Assembly (NCBI GenBank): GCA_937887565.1
Contig: CALABS010000018.1
Coordinates: 62,001 to 126,000 of the forward strand
DNA length: 64,000 bases
Direction of reading: 5' to 3'
DNA from: an uncultured Rhodospirillaceae bacterium
GTDB taxonomy: Bacteria; Pseudomonadota; Alphaproteobacteria; Rhodospirillales; Magnetospirillaceae
Below, in pieces: positions 1-9,112 of this stretch. Under the pieces are notes generated by a model, which worked only from the letters and a program-made list of their open reading frames with translations, was not told the origin of the DNA and made no database searches. How positions within the stretch are numbered: the stretch's first letter is position 1; the number at the start of each line of letters is the position of its first letter. A program made the position numbers and the translations under genes.

Positions 1-219
1 ATCGCCCGCCCGCCGGCCACGACGGCTCTCGGGGCATTGCTCCGCCACGTCACCGGCGGCGCCAATGCCGACACCTACCAGCCCATGAACATCAATTTCG
101 GCCTGTTCCCGCCGCCGCCCGAGCGCGACGAGCGCGGCAAGCGCATCAAGGGCCGTGACCGCAAGCGCTTCTACACCGCGCGGGCGCTGGAGGATCTCAA
201 GGGGTGGGTGACGGGCTGA
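1..219 (+). CDS. trmFO: TrmFO, folate-dependent tRNA U54 methyltransferase (3' end only)
   Basis: The window opens inside this gene and only the last 72 codons are present. The segment HVTGGANADTYQPMNINFGLFPP is typical of the C-terminal part of methylenetetrahydrofolate-tRNA-(uracil-5-)-methyltransferase, a flavoprotein that makes ribothymidine at position 54 of tRNA. The reading frame is open from base 1 to the TGA ending at 219. Its 3' end overlaps the 3' end of the convergent response regulator by 23 bases. Only the C-terminus can be judged, so integrity of the gene is unknown. Confidence 0.85.
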   Translation: MARPPATTALGALLRHVTGGANADTYQPMNINFGLFPPPPERDERGKRIKGRDRKRFYTARALEDLKGWVTG

Positions 220-637
220 CAGGCAGCCGCCTCCCCTCCGCCCGCGCCGCGTTGCACAGGCGGGCGCGGTCGAGGGCGGCGGTGATGGTCTCGGCGGGGC
301 TGGGCTTGCGGAGGATGCCGCAGCAGCCCAGCTTGTCGATCTCCTCGCGGCCGACCTCCTCGGCGGACAGCACGATCACCGGGATGCGGTCCAGTTCGGG
401 GTCGGTGCGCTGGGCGTCGCGGAACTCCCAGCCGGTCATGGTCGGCATGGACAGGTCGAGCAGGATCAAATCGGGACGCAACCCCTGTTCCAACATCGTC
501 ATCGCCTCGCGGCCGTCGCCCGCCGTCACCACGGAATGACCCTGGGTTTCCAGGAATATGCGGTAGGCGTCGCGCAATGCGGCGACGTCGTCGACGATGA
601 GGACGGTGAGCGGCTTGCTGGAGGATTGGCAGGTCAT
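197..637 (-). CDS. Single-domain response regulator (CheY-like receiver)
   Basis: This 146-residue protein is a lone receiver domain. The acidic pair is D16-D17 in VLIVDD, the phosphoacceptor is D61 in LILLDLSMP, the switch serine is S91 and the conserved lysine is K111 in the RKPSP motif. After about residue 125 only a short basic, proline-rich tail remains and there is no output domain. It therefore probably relays a signal by protein contact or in a phosphorelay. I chose the ATG at 637 because the receiver fold begins ten residues later, although the frame stays open to 700 and no clear Shine-Dalgarno sequence precedes it. No kinase is adjacent, and the partner is unknown. Confidence 0.85.
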   Translation of the reverse strand: MTCQSSSKPLTVLIVDDVAALRDAYRIFLETQGHSVVTAGDGREAMTMLEQGLRPDLILLDLSMPTMTGWEFRDAQRTDPELDRIPVIVLSAEEVGREEIDKLGCCGILRKPSPAETITAALDRARLCNAARAEGRRLPVSPSPTP

Positions 638-658
638 CACGGCGAGTCCGAACGGCTG

Positions 659-674
659 TATACGATCCCGTATA
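659..674. promoter_or_regulatory. Palindrome upstream of the response regulator
   Basis: TATACG and CGTATA form perfect six-base arms around a four-base centre. The site lies 22 bases upstream of the response-regulator ATG, in the 79-base gap before the hydrolase gene. It is AT-rich against a very GC-rich background, so it may be part of the promoter, an operator, or both. This is sequence symmetry only. Confidence 0.35.
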
Positions 675-716
675 ACACCGCCCCCTCGCCTTTCGCGCAA
701 GCTTTCGGCGGTGGTA

Positions 717-1495
717 TTACACTCCCGATGCCGACAGCCAGGCCAGGATCGCTTCGGCCGTCCGCCGCCAACTCGGGTCCAGCATCATGCCGTGGGGAAT
801 GCCGGGCTGGATGACCAGCTGCGCCTGCCAATGGGCGGCGGTGGCGTGCAGGGCCGCCTGGGAGACGAAGGCGTCGGCATCGCCGCCGATGACCAGGGTC
901 GGGAAGTCGGCCCTGGGCCGCCACACCCGTTGCGGCGGCATCACCTCGGCGATGGCGCGGGCCGATTCGCGCTGGAGCAGGGGCAGGTAATGCCGGGCCG
1001 CCTCGGGCGGGAAATCGGGGCTGAACAGCCCCCGCGCCAGCGCCTCGGCGTCCACATGCGCCTTGCCGAAGGTTTCCAGCAGGCCGATCTGCCAGGCGAA
1101 GACGGGATGATGCAACGCCATCCACCACGCCAAGGAGGCGAAGCCGCCCGGCGGCACCGAGGCGATCAGCACCTGGCCGGCGGCCGGATGGCTGGTGCAA
1201 TAGCGTTGCGCGACGAGTCCGCCCAGCGAATGGCCGACCACCACCGGTGGCCGGTCGAGCGAGGCGGCCACCGCCGCCACGTCCTCGACGTAGTCGGGCA
1301 GGCCGAAATGATCCAGCCGGTCGTGGCCGCCACTGCCGCCATGGCCGCGCAGGGACAGCGCGACGCACTCCCGCCCCGCCTCGGCGAAGAACGGCAGGAA
1401 ATGCTGGCTCCAGATCCACGCGCCGGCGAACGAGCCGTGGACGAACAGCAGGGGCGGCAGAAGCGACGGACCGCCCAGGCGGACGACTTCGAGGG

Positions 1496-1499
<4 letters not shown>
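717..1499 (-). CDS. Alpha/beta-fold hydrolase
   Basis: A 260-residue alpha/beta hydrolase. The oxyanion-hole motif HGSFAGAW is at about residue 21, the nucleophile elbow GHSLGG places the catalytic serine at S91, an acid lies at D207 or D209 in IGGDADAF, and H236 in PGIPHGMM completes the triad. There is no signal peptide, so it should act in the cytoplasm. Its start overlaps the stop of gloA by four bases, so it looks translationally coupled to the end of the lpx run. The substrate cannot be predicted: esterases, lactonases and C-C hydrolases share this architecture. Confidence 0.85.
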
Positions 1500-1881
<382 letters not shown>

Positions 1882-1885
<4 letters not shown>

Positions 1886-3048
1886 GCGCGCCTCCTTTCC
1901 TCGATGAACCCCAGCACGGCGTCGGCCGCGCGGGCGCCGGGGCTGTCGCCGCCCAGGCCCAGCCGGGCCACCGCCGCCGCCATTCCCGCCCGCATGGCGT
2001 CGCGGGCGGCGGCATCGTCCAACAGGCGCCCGACCTCGCCGGCCACCGCCTTCGGGGTGCAAGCATCCTGCAGCAGTTCGGGCATGACTTGGGCATCCAT
2101 CAGGATGTTGACCAGGGTAACCCATTTGAGCGTGCGCCCCAGGCCCAGGAACCGGGTCGCCACGAAGGCCGACACCGGCGACACGCGATAGGCGATGACG
2201 GTCGGCAGGCCCGCCAGGGCCAGTTCCAGCGCCACCGTCCCCGAGGCCGCCAGGCCGGCGGTGCCGGCGGCGAAGGCGTCGAACTTCTCGCCCCCCTCCA
2301 CCACCACGACCGGCAGCGGCCAGCCGGCGACGGCGGCGCGCACCTCGGCGGCCACGGTCTCCACCGTCGGCACCACCACCCGCAAACCGGGATGGGCCGG
2401 CCGCAGCAAATCCAGCGCCTGCGCGAACACCGGCAGCAGGCGCGAGGTCTCGGAATAGCGGCTGCCCGGCAGCGCCACCAGCAGGGGCGCCTTGGCCGGG
2501 ATGCCGTGGCGGGCGCGGAAAGCGGCGCCGTCGCCCTTGTCCGCCCCCCCCTCGATGACCGGATGGCCGACATGGACCGAGCACAAGCCGTCCTTCTCGA
2601 ACCACGGCGGCTCGAACGGCAACAACGTCAGCAATAGATCAAGAACGGCAGCTAACTTCTTGGTGCGATTGGGTTTCCACGCCCACACCATGGGAGCCAC
2701 GTAGTGGATGCGGGGAATGTCGGGAAACAGCGCCTTGGCTCGTTTCTGCACCCGGCCGGTGAAGCCCCACGAATCGATGGTGACGATGGCGTCGGGCTTG
2801 CGGGTGCCGATATCGGCCATGGTCTGGTTCAGACGGCGGAGAATGCGGGGGACGCGGGGCAGCACCTCGACCAGCCCCATCACCGACAGATCGGCCATGG
2901 GAAACAGGCTGTCCAGACCCTGGGCGCGCATGGCCTGGCCGCCGATGCCGGCGAACCGGATGTCGCCGCGCCGTTCCGCCAGCGCCGCCATCAGCCGCCC
3001 GCCCAGCAGGTCGCCCGACGGCTCGCCGGCGATCACGTAGATCAGCAC
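1882..3048 (-). CDS. lpxB: Lipid-A-disaccharide synthase
   Basis: This 388-residue GT19 family protein joins UDP-2,3-diacylglucosamine to lipid X, forming the beta-1,6 disaccharide of lipid A at the inner face of the inner membrane. The N-terminal IYVIAGEPSGDLLGG and the internal PGSRYSE and ALAGLPTVIAYRVSP segments are characteristic, and the length is normal. It overlaps lpxI by seven bases upstream and gloA by four bases downstream. With lpxA, lpxD, fabZ and lpxI in the same run, it belongs to the Raetz pathway. Confidence 0.97.
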
Positions 3049-3857
3049 GCGGTCCCCACCACGAACAGGCCCAGGTCGTCGGCCTCGGCCGCCACCGCCT
3101 CGCGGCCCAGCACCAGGGCGCCGCCGGCTTCCACCGCGATGCCGCGCAGGCCGGCGGCGGCGGCGTTGCGCACCGTGGCGAGGCCGATGGTCGGCAGGTC
3201 GAGGCGACGGTCCTGGTCGGGCTTCCTGACCTTGACCAGCACGCCTCCCGGCCCCTCGCGGCGCAAGTCGCCGCAGCGGGCAAGCAGCCGGTCGGTGCCC
3301 TCGATGGCCTCGACGCCCAGCACCAGCCCCTGCTGCACCACCACGGCCTGGCCCACGTCCAGGGCGCCAAGGGCCTTGGCCACCTCGCGACCGCGCTCGA
3401 TGTCGGCCAGGGCCTGGGAATCGGGCTCCAGGCGACCATAGGTGCCGGCGGGCGCCAGGCAGTCGGCCAGGATGGTGTCGATGCCGACGATGCGGAAGCC
3501 CTCCTCGGCCAGCGCGCCGGCCAGGGCGCGGAGGATGCCGTCGTCACCCAGCGCCTTGAAGCCGACCTTGGCGAGGAACCTGGCCGACCAGAGATCGGGA
3601 GTCAGTTCGCGCAGGCCGGGACGGCGAACCGGCCCGATCATCACCAGCTCCGAGCACCCCTGGGCACGCAGGACGTCGACGCCCCGCCCCGCCTGGCCCA
3701 GGCGAATCCACTCGGCCGGAGCGTCGCCGACCACCTTGGGGTCGGCGTGCCCCTCCAGGGCGATGACGTGGAACGGACGCCCCTGAGCGCGGCAGGCGGC
3801 GATGACCAGCCCGGGGAACTCGCCGCCGCCGGCGATGATGCCCAGCTTAGCGGCCAT
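3042..3857 (-). CDS. lpxI: UDP-2,3-diacylglucosamine pyrophosphatase LpxI
   Basis: A 271-residue protein starting MAAKLGIIAGGGEFP, the signature N-terminus of LpxI. LpxI hydrolyses UDP-2,3-diacylglucosamine to lipid X and UMP in place of LpxH in alphaproteobacteria. Other conserved stretches are MIGPVRRP near residue 65 and the C-terminal AGGALVLGREAV. The start at 3857 was chosen because the family signature begins there, although the frame is open further upstream. It overlaps lpxA by 11 bases and lpxB by seven, so the three are almost certainly co-transcribed. Confidence 0.95.
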   Translation of the reverse strand: MAAKLGIIAGGGEFPGLVIAACRAQGRPFHVIALEGHADPKVVGDAPAEWIRLGQAGRGVDVLRAQGCSELVMIGPVRRPGLRELTPDLWSARFLAKVGFKALGDDGILRALAGALAEEGFRIVGIDTILADCLAPAGTYGRLEPDSQALADIERGREVAKALGALDVGQAVVVQQGLVLGVEAIEGTDRLLARCGDLRREGPGGVLVKVRKPDQDRRLDLPTIGLATVRNAAAAGLRGIAVEAGGALVLGREAVAAEADDLGLFVVGTAC

Positions 3858-4647
3858 CCTCGAAGCCGGGCGTGCACAGCGAGCGCGAAGTCTCGGCGCG
3901 GATGAACTCGACCACCTCCATGACGGCGGCATTGCCCTGGTACTGGTCGATCACGTCGGCCAGCCGCTCCTGAAGGGTGCCCTCGGGGGCGAACAGCAGG
4001 CGATAGGCGTTGCGCAGGGTATGGATGTCCTCGCGCGAGAAGCCGCGCCGCTTCATGCCGACGATGTTGAGGCCGTTGAGGTGGGCGCGGTTGCCGATCA
4101 CCATGCCGTAGGGAATGACGTCGGCCTCGACGCCCGACATGCCGCCGATCATGGCGTGGCGCCCGATGCGGACGAACTGGTGCACCGCCGACAGGCCGCC
4201 AAGGAAGGCGTAGTCGCCGACGGTGACGTGGCCGGCCAGGGTGGCGTTGTTGGCCATGATCACGTTGTCGCCCAGGATGCAGTCGTGGGCGACGTGGGCG
4301 CTGGCCATGAACAGGCAATTGTCGCCCACCTTGGTGACCATGCCGCCGCCCTCGGTCCCCGGCTGGATGGTGACGTATTCGCGGATCTGGTTGTTGGCGC
4401 CGATCTCCAGGGTGGACGGCTCGCCGTGGTACTTCAGATCCTGCGGCTGGTGGCCGATGGACGCGAAGGGAAAGATTCGCGTTCCGTCCCCCACGGTGGT
4501 CCGTCCGGCCACCACCACATGGGAGATCAGCTCGACGCCGTCGCCCAGGACGACATCGGGGCCAACCATGCAGAACGGTCCGATGACGGCCGACTCGGAG
4601 AGGCGGGCGGCGGGATCGACGACGGCGGATGGATGAATGTCGGGCAT
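3847..4647 (-). CDS. lpxA: UDP-N-acetylglucosamine 3-O-acyltransferase
   Basis: This 266-residue left-handed beta-helix protein performs the first step of lipid A synthesis, acylating UDP-GlcNAc from hydroxyacyl-ACP. Hexapeptide repeats run from about residue 2 to 185. H118 and H121 in ASAHVAHDC match the paired histidines of the E. coli active site, H121 being the probable catalytic base. A helical C-terminal domain follows. Its ATG shares one base with the fabZ stop codon, the usual fabZ-lpxA coupling. Confidence 0.97.
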   Translation of the reverse strand: MPDIHPSAVVDPAARLSESAVIGPFCMVGPDVVLGDGVELISHVVVAGRTTVGDGTRIFPFASIGHQPQDLKYHGEPSTLEIGANNQIREYVTIQPGTEGGGMVTKVGDNCLFMASAHVAHDCILGDNVIMANNATLAGHVTVGDYAFLGGLSAVHQFVRIGRHAMIGGMSGVEADVIPYGMVIGNRAHLNGLNIVGMKRRGFSREDIHTLRNAYRLLFAPEGTLQERLADVIDQYQGNAAVMEVVEFIRAETSRSLCTPGFEDGR

Positions 4648-5117
4648 CAGTTATCCAGAATCATGGCGGCATAGGTGGCTTCGGCCATCAAGGTGTCGCC
4701 CACCTTGGCCTCGGCCTGGAACTTCCACACGTTGCCCCGCGACCGTTCCTTGCGGACGTGGATCGCCAGGGTGTCGCCCGGGCCAACCGGCTTGCGGAAG
4801 CGGGCGCTGTCCACGCTCATGAAATAGACCAGCTTGCCCTCGGCCGACGGCCCCAGGGTCTCGACCACCAGCACGGCGGCGGTCTGCGCCATGGCCTCGA
4901 TGATCAGCACCCCTGGCATCACCGGCCGGGCGGGGAAATGGCCCTGGAAGAACGGCTCGTTGATGGTGACGTTCTTGATGCCGACCGCGCTCTGGTCGGG
5001 CATGACGTCGACGACCTTGTCGACCATCAGGAACGGATAGCGGTGCGGAATCATCTGCATGATCCGGTTGATATCGATCACCTTCGAGCGTTCGACTTCG
5101 CTCACCCTCGCCTCCAT
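4647..5117 (-). CDS. fabZ: 3-hydroxyacyl-ACP dehydratase
   Basis: A 156-residue hotdog-fold dehydratase of fatty-acid elongation. The active-site histidine is H60 in FFQGHFP and the acidic partner is E74 in LIIEAMAQ. The N-terminal IMQMIPHRYPFL motif is also typical. It competes with LpxA and LpxD for the hydroxyacyl-ACP pool, which explains its position between lpxD and lpxA. The start at 5117 gives a slightly extended N-terminus of about ten residues, and a later start is possible. Confidence 0.97.
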   Translation of the reverse strand: MEARVSEVERSKVIDINRIMQMIPHRYPFLMVDKVVDVMPDQSAVGIKNVTINEPFFQGHFPARPVMPGVLIIEAMAQTAAVLVVETLGPSAEGKLVYFMSVDSARFRKPVGPGDTLAIHVRKERSRGNVWKFQAEAKVGDTLMAEATYAAMILDN

Positions 5118-5148
5118 GATACGGCTCCTGCCTTCTCGCGCCCCGTCG

Positions 5149-6168
5149 CTAGCCCTTGCGACGGGCCAGCTTGCCGAGTGCCGCGCACTGGCGCAGCCAT
5201 TCCGTCATCGGCACGGCGGGCGCCCCGCCCACCGTCTCGCCCGGCCCCACGTCGCGCATGACGCCGCTCTGGGCGGCGATGCGGGCGCCGGAACCGATCT
5301 TCAGATGGCCGGTGATCCCGGCCTGACCGCCGGCGGCGACGAAGTCGCCCAGCCGCGTCGATCCCGAGATTCCCACCTGGGCCACGATCACGCAGCCCCG
5401 TCCCAATTGCACGTTGTGCCCGATCTGGACCAGGTTGTCGATCATGCAGCCGGCGCCGATCACGGTGTCGGGGCCGGCGCCGCGGTCGATGGTGGTGTTG
5501 GCGCCGATCTCCACGTCGTCGCCGACGACCACCCGGCCCAGTTGGGGCACCTTGAGGTGGCCCTGGGGCCCCATGGCGAAGCCGAAGCCGTCCTGGCCGA
5601 TCCGGGCGCCCGGATAGACGTTGACCCGGCTTCCCAGCACCGCGAACTGAAGGGTCGCGTTGGAGCCGATGACGCAGTCGTCGCCGACGACCACGCCGTC
5701 GCCGATGACCGCATTGGCGGCGATCCGGCAGCGCGCCCCGACCTCGGCGCGGGCGCCGATCATGGCGCCCGGCTCGATCCGGCACCCCTCGCCGACGGTG
5801 GCGGTCGGGTCGATCCACGCGGTCGGCGCCACCCACGGCTCGGGCGGGCTGACAGGGTGGAAGGCCCGCGCGACGAGGGCGTATGCGCGATAGGGATCGG
5901 GAGACAGCAGCAAGGCCATGCCGGCCGGCGCCCTGCTCGCCATGTCGGGATGGACGACGCAAGCGCCCGCCTTGCTGTCGGCGAACTGGGCCGCGTATTT
6001 GCGATTGTCCAGGAAGGACACGGTTCCGGGACCGGCGACCTCGAGCGGCGCGACATCCGTAAACTCGGCGGCGGGATCGGCGCCGGGCGCGATCTCGGCA
6101 CCGGCGATCTCGGCGAGCCGGGCAAGGGAGAACGGTCCAGCGGCGGTGAAGAATCTCGGATCGGCCAT
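5149..6168 (-). CDS. lpxD: UDP-3-O-acylglucosamine N-acyltransferase
   Basis: The 339-residue protein has the LpxD plan: an N-terminal uridine-binding domain (about residues 1-100), a left-handed beta-helix of hexapeptide repeats (about 105-310) and a short C-terminal helix. The catalytic histidine lies in LVQIGHNVQLG. It adds the N-linked acyl chain to UDP-3-O-acylglucosamine. It starts four bases downstream of the skp stop and ends 31 bases before fabZ, in the conserved bamA-skp-lpxD-fabZ-lpxA order. Confidence 0.97.
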   Translation of the reverse strand: MADPRFFTAAGPFSLARLAEIAGAEIAPGADPAAEFTDVAPLEVAGPGTVSFLDNRKYAAQFADSKAGACVVHPDMASRAPAGMALLLSPDPYRAYALVARAFHPVSPPEPWVAPTAWIDPTATVGEGCRIEPGAMIGARAEVGARCRIAANAVIGDGVVVGDDCVIGSNATLQFAVLGSRVNVYPGARIGQDGFGFAMGPQGHLKVPQLGRVVVGDDVEIGANTTIDRGAGPDTVIGAGCMIDNLVQIGHNVQLGRGCVIVAQVGISGSTRLGDFVAAGGQAGITGHLKIGSGARIAAQSGVMRDVGPGETVGGAPAVPMTEWLRQCAALGKLARRKG

Positions 6169-6172
6169 GGCG

Positions 6173-6784
6173 CTACTTCTTACCGGGTTTCGGCTGCGGT
6201 TGCTTGACGATGCCCTCGACCTCCGGTTCCGGGAATGCGACGGTCGGCAGGCGCTTGTTCACGCGCTCGATCACTTTTTCCGTCACGTCCATACGTTCGT
6301 CGTGGAGAAAGACGTTCTGCTTGTGGAGCACTAACCCGGCGCCCATTTCGGAAGCGACTTCGCTGGTCGCCTCGATGGTGGCCTTCTGAAGCTCGTTATG
6401 GGCGGTGGCGGTGGACTTTTCCAGCGCCCGCAGCGCCCCCTGGTAACGCCGCTGGAACGCTGCGACCTCCTCGTTGAACGCGCGCACCCGCTCCTCGAAA
6501 GCCTGCGGCCCCAGCACGGATTTCTGCTTGGACAGGTTCATTTCCTGTTGCTGAAGCTCCTTGCGGGCGGATTCGAACTGACCGTTGAAGGCCTGCTGGT
6601 ACTTTTCACGCTGCACGACGATGGCACGGCCGGCCTGGGAATCCCGCTGGATGCGGTTTGTGTCGACCACGATGACCAGCGGCGCCGTCAGCTTGGCGTC
6701 GGTCTGGGCTCCGGCAGGGGCTTGCGCGGCAAAAAGAAAAGCGAGGACCGCCCACGTGACGCGGGCGCCCAGCCGGATCTTCAT
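6173..6784 (-). CDS. skp: OmpH/Skp-family periplasmic chaperone
   Basis: A 203-residue exported protein with a signal peptide whose cleavage is likely near AGA-QT at about residue 26. A long charged helical region from about residue 60 to 140 is compatible with the tentacle arms of Skp, which holds unfolded outer-membrane proteins on their way to BamA. The tail is rich in proline and lysine. Sequence identity to E. coli Skp is low by eye, but the composition, size and position just behind bamA make the assignment firm. Confidence 0.9.
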   Translation of the reverse strand: MKIRLGARVTWAVLAFLFAAQAPAGAQTDAKLTAPLVIVVDTNRIQRDSQAGRAIVVQREKYQQAFNGQFESARKELQQQEMNLSKQKSVLGPQAFEERVRAFNEEVAAFQRRYQGALRALEKSTATAHNELQKATIEATSEVASEMGAGLVLHKQNVFLHDERMDVTEKVIERVNKRLPTVAFPEPEVEGIVKQPQPKPGKK

Positions 6785-6787
6785 GAT

Positions 6788-9064
6788 TTAGAACCTCGTA
6801 CCGAAGTTGAATCGGAAGAGTTCCTTCTCGTCGAAACCTTCCTTCTTGATCGGAACACCGAAGTCGATGGCCACCGGCCCCATCGGGGACTTCCACGTCA
6901 CGCCGGCACCCACGGAGACACGGATGGAACTGGACTGATCGATGCCGGTCATATTCGTGTATTTCTCGGTGTTGCCGATGCCGCCGAAATCCGAGAACAC
7001 CTGCCCCGAGAACCCCATTTCGTCCGGCAGGCCGAGGGGGAACTTCACCTGGGCGGTTCCATAGTACTGCCAAAGGCCGCCCAGAGCGTCATTGGAGGCG
7101 CTGTCGCGCGGGCTGACGCCTGCCGATGCGAAACCGCGCAGGGTTTCACCTCCTAGGAAATATCGGTCGGTGATGCGGATCTTCTCGCCCAGACCGAGAA
7201 TATGTCCCGCCGACCCCGACAAGCTGAGGGTCACCTGCTCGGCCAGCGGGAAATACTGGCCGGCTCCGATATTGTTGCGCAGGAACCGCTGCGAGCCACC
7301 AAGGCCGGCGAATTCATTATTGACCCGGAAGTAATAGCCCTCGGTGGGATCGATGCGGCTGTCACGGTAATCCCACAGCAGGGTCTGCTGGATCGACGAC
7401 ACCGTCGACGTTCCGGCCTGCTCCTGGATGAACCGAGAAGCGGTGGAGGTGACGTTCTCCACTTGATCGCGCCGGAACGTATACTTGATGTCCTGCCGCA
7501 GATTCTCGGAGATGAAGTAGCCCGCGCGCAGGGCGCCGCCCGCCGTGTTGGCGTCGTAGTTGCTCTCGTCCTGCAGGTTGCGGGTGATGGCGAACAGGTC
7601 GAAACCGGCCGCCAGGTTCCGGTTCTGGAAATACGGCTCGGTGAAGGAGAAATCGAGCTGGTTGCGCCGTTCGCCGATCGACCCGGTGACCCGGACGTCC
7701 TGCCCCTTGCCAAGAAGATTACGTTCGCGCAACGACGTCTCGACCAAGGCGCCGGCGATGGTCGAGTAGCCGATGCCGAACGACAATTCGCCGGTGGACT
7801 TCTCCTCGACATCGACCTTGATGACGGTGCGGTCGGGCGCCGTCTCGGAGGGAACGTTGTTGACCTCGACTTTCTCGAAGAAATTGAGGTCGCGAATCCG
7901 CTGGCGGGAGCGGCGCAGCTTGGCGGTGTTGAAGGCATCGCCCTCGACCAGCCGGAACTCGCGGCGGATCACCTCATCGAGCGTACGCACGTTGCCCATG
8001 ATGTCGATGCGCTCGACATAGACGCGCGGACCTTCCTTGACCTCGTAGCGGATATCGATGGTCTTGGTTTCGCGGTTGCGATTGACCACCGGCTTCACAT
8101 CGACGAAGGCATAGCCCTTGGTTCCGAGCGCGTCGGTGAGATTTTGCACGATCTCCTCGACTTCGTCGGCATTGTACCACTCGCCCGGCTGCGACGTGAG
8201 CAGCGGCTGCAGTTCGGCCGGGTCGAGGTCGCGCAGCTCGGCATTGATGTTCGCGTCGCCGAACTTGTAGCGCTCGCCTTCCTCGACGGTGAAAGTGACG
8301 AAGAAACCCGCACGGTCGGGAGTCAGTTCGGCGACGCCGGAAACCACGCGGAAATCGGCGAAGCCATGCTTCAGGTAGTAACGGCGCAGCAGCTCGCGGT
8401 CATAGGTCAGGCGGTCGGGATCATAGGTGTCGTCGCTGGAGAAGAAGCGATACCAGCGCTCCTCCTTGGTCAGCAGCACCTCGCGCAGGCGCGAATCATC
8501 GTACTGGCGGTTGCCGACGAAATTGATGCGCTTGATGTAGGTGGGCTCACCCTCGTTGATCTCGAAGACGAGATCGACGCGGTTCTGCTCAAGCTGGATG
8601 ACCTTGGGCTCCACCGTGGCGGCGAAACGGCCCTGGCGCCGGTACAGGTCGAGAACCCGCTTGACGTCGTTCTGGACCTTCGTGCGGGTGTACACCACGC
8701 GCGGCCGCAACTGGGATTCGCGCTCCAGGTCCTCGTCCTTGATGCGCTTGTTGCCCTCGAAGGCGATGCGGTTGATGATCGGATTCTCGACCACCCGGAC
8801 GACCAGGACCTCGCCTTCGTGCAGAATGGCGACGTCGGCGAACAGGCCCGTATTGAACAGCGCCTTCAAGGACCGGTCAACGCGCTCGGAGGTGTAGGGA
8901 TCGCCCTCGGCGATGGTCATGTAGGACTTGACCGTCTCGACCTCGACGCGCTGGTTGCCCTGCACGACGATCTGACGCACGCGACCGCTTTCCTGGGCCA
9001 GGACCGGCGTCGTCGCCGCGACGAGCCCCATGGCCAGAGCGGTGGACCGCACGAAACGCATCAA
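6788..9064 (-). CDS. bamA: Outer-membrane protein assembly factor BamA
   Basis: This 758-residue protein is the Omp85 insertase. A signal peptide ends near TTPVLA at about residue 23. Five POTRA-type repeats occupy about residues 28-420, and a C-terminal 16-strand barrel follows, including the conserved GGxxxLRGF-type loop (YFLGGETLRGF). It ends in the expected aromatic residue (FNFGTRF). It inserts beta-barrel proteins into the outer membrane with the other Bam lipoproteins, which are not in this window. It lies 48 bases downstream of rseP and three bases before skp. Confidence 0.98.
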   Translation of the reverse strand: MMRFVRSTALAMGLVAATTPVLAQESGRVRQIVVQGNQRVEVETVKSYMTIAEGDPYTSERVDRSLKALFNTGLFADVAILHEGEVLVVRVVENPIINRIAFEGNKRIKDEDLERESQLRPRVVYTRTKVQNDVKRVLDLYRRQGRFAATVEPKVIQLEQNRVDLVFEINEGEPTYIKRINFVGNRQYDDSRLREVLLTKEERWYRFFSSDDTYDPDRLTYDRELLRRYYLKHGFADFRVVSGVAELTPDRAGFFVTFTVEEGERYKFGDANINAELRDLDPAELQPLLTSQPGEWYNADEVEEIVQNLTDALGTKGYAFVDVKPVVNRNRETKTIDIRYEVKEGPRVYVERIDIMGNVRTLDEVIRREFRLVEGDAFNTAKLRRSRQRIRDLNFFEKVEVNNVPSETAPDRTVIKVDVEEKSTGELSFGIGYSTIAGALVETSLRERNLLGKGQDVRVTGSIGERRNQLDFSFTEPYFQNRNLAAGFDLFAITRNLQDESNYDANTAGGALRAGYFISENLRQDIKYTFRRDQVENVTSTASRFIQEQAGTSTVSSIQQTLLWDYRDSRIDPTEGYYFRVNNEFAGLGGSQRFLRNNIGAGQYFPLAEQVTLSLSGSAGHILGLGEKIRITDRYFLGGETLRGFASAGVSPRDSASNDALGGLWQYYGTAQVKFPLGLPDEMGFSGQVFSDFGGIGNTEKYTNMTGIDQSSSIRVSVGAGVTWKSPMGPVAIDFGVPIKKEGFDEKELFRFNFGTRF

Positions 9065-9112
9065 GCCCCCCCTTGGGTCTTCGAGTCCGCCCGCGGAGGG
9101 GGCGACCCTATG

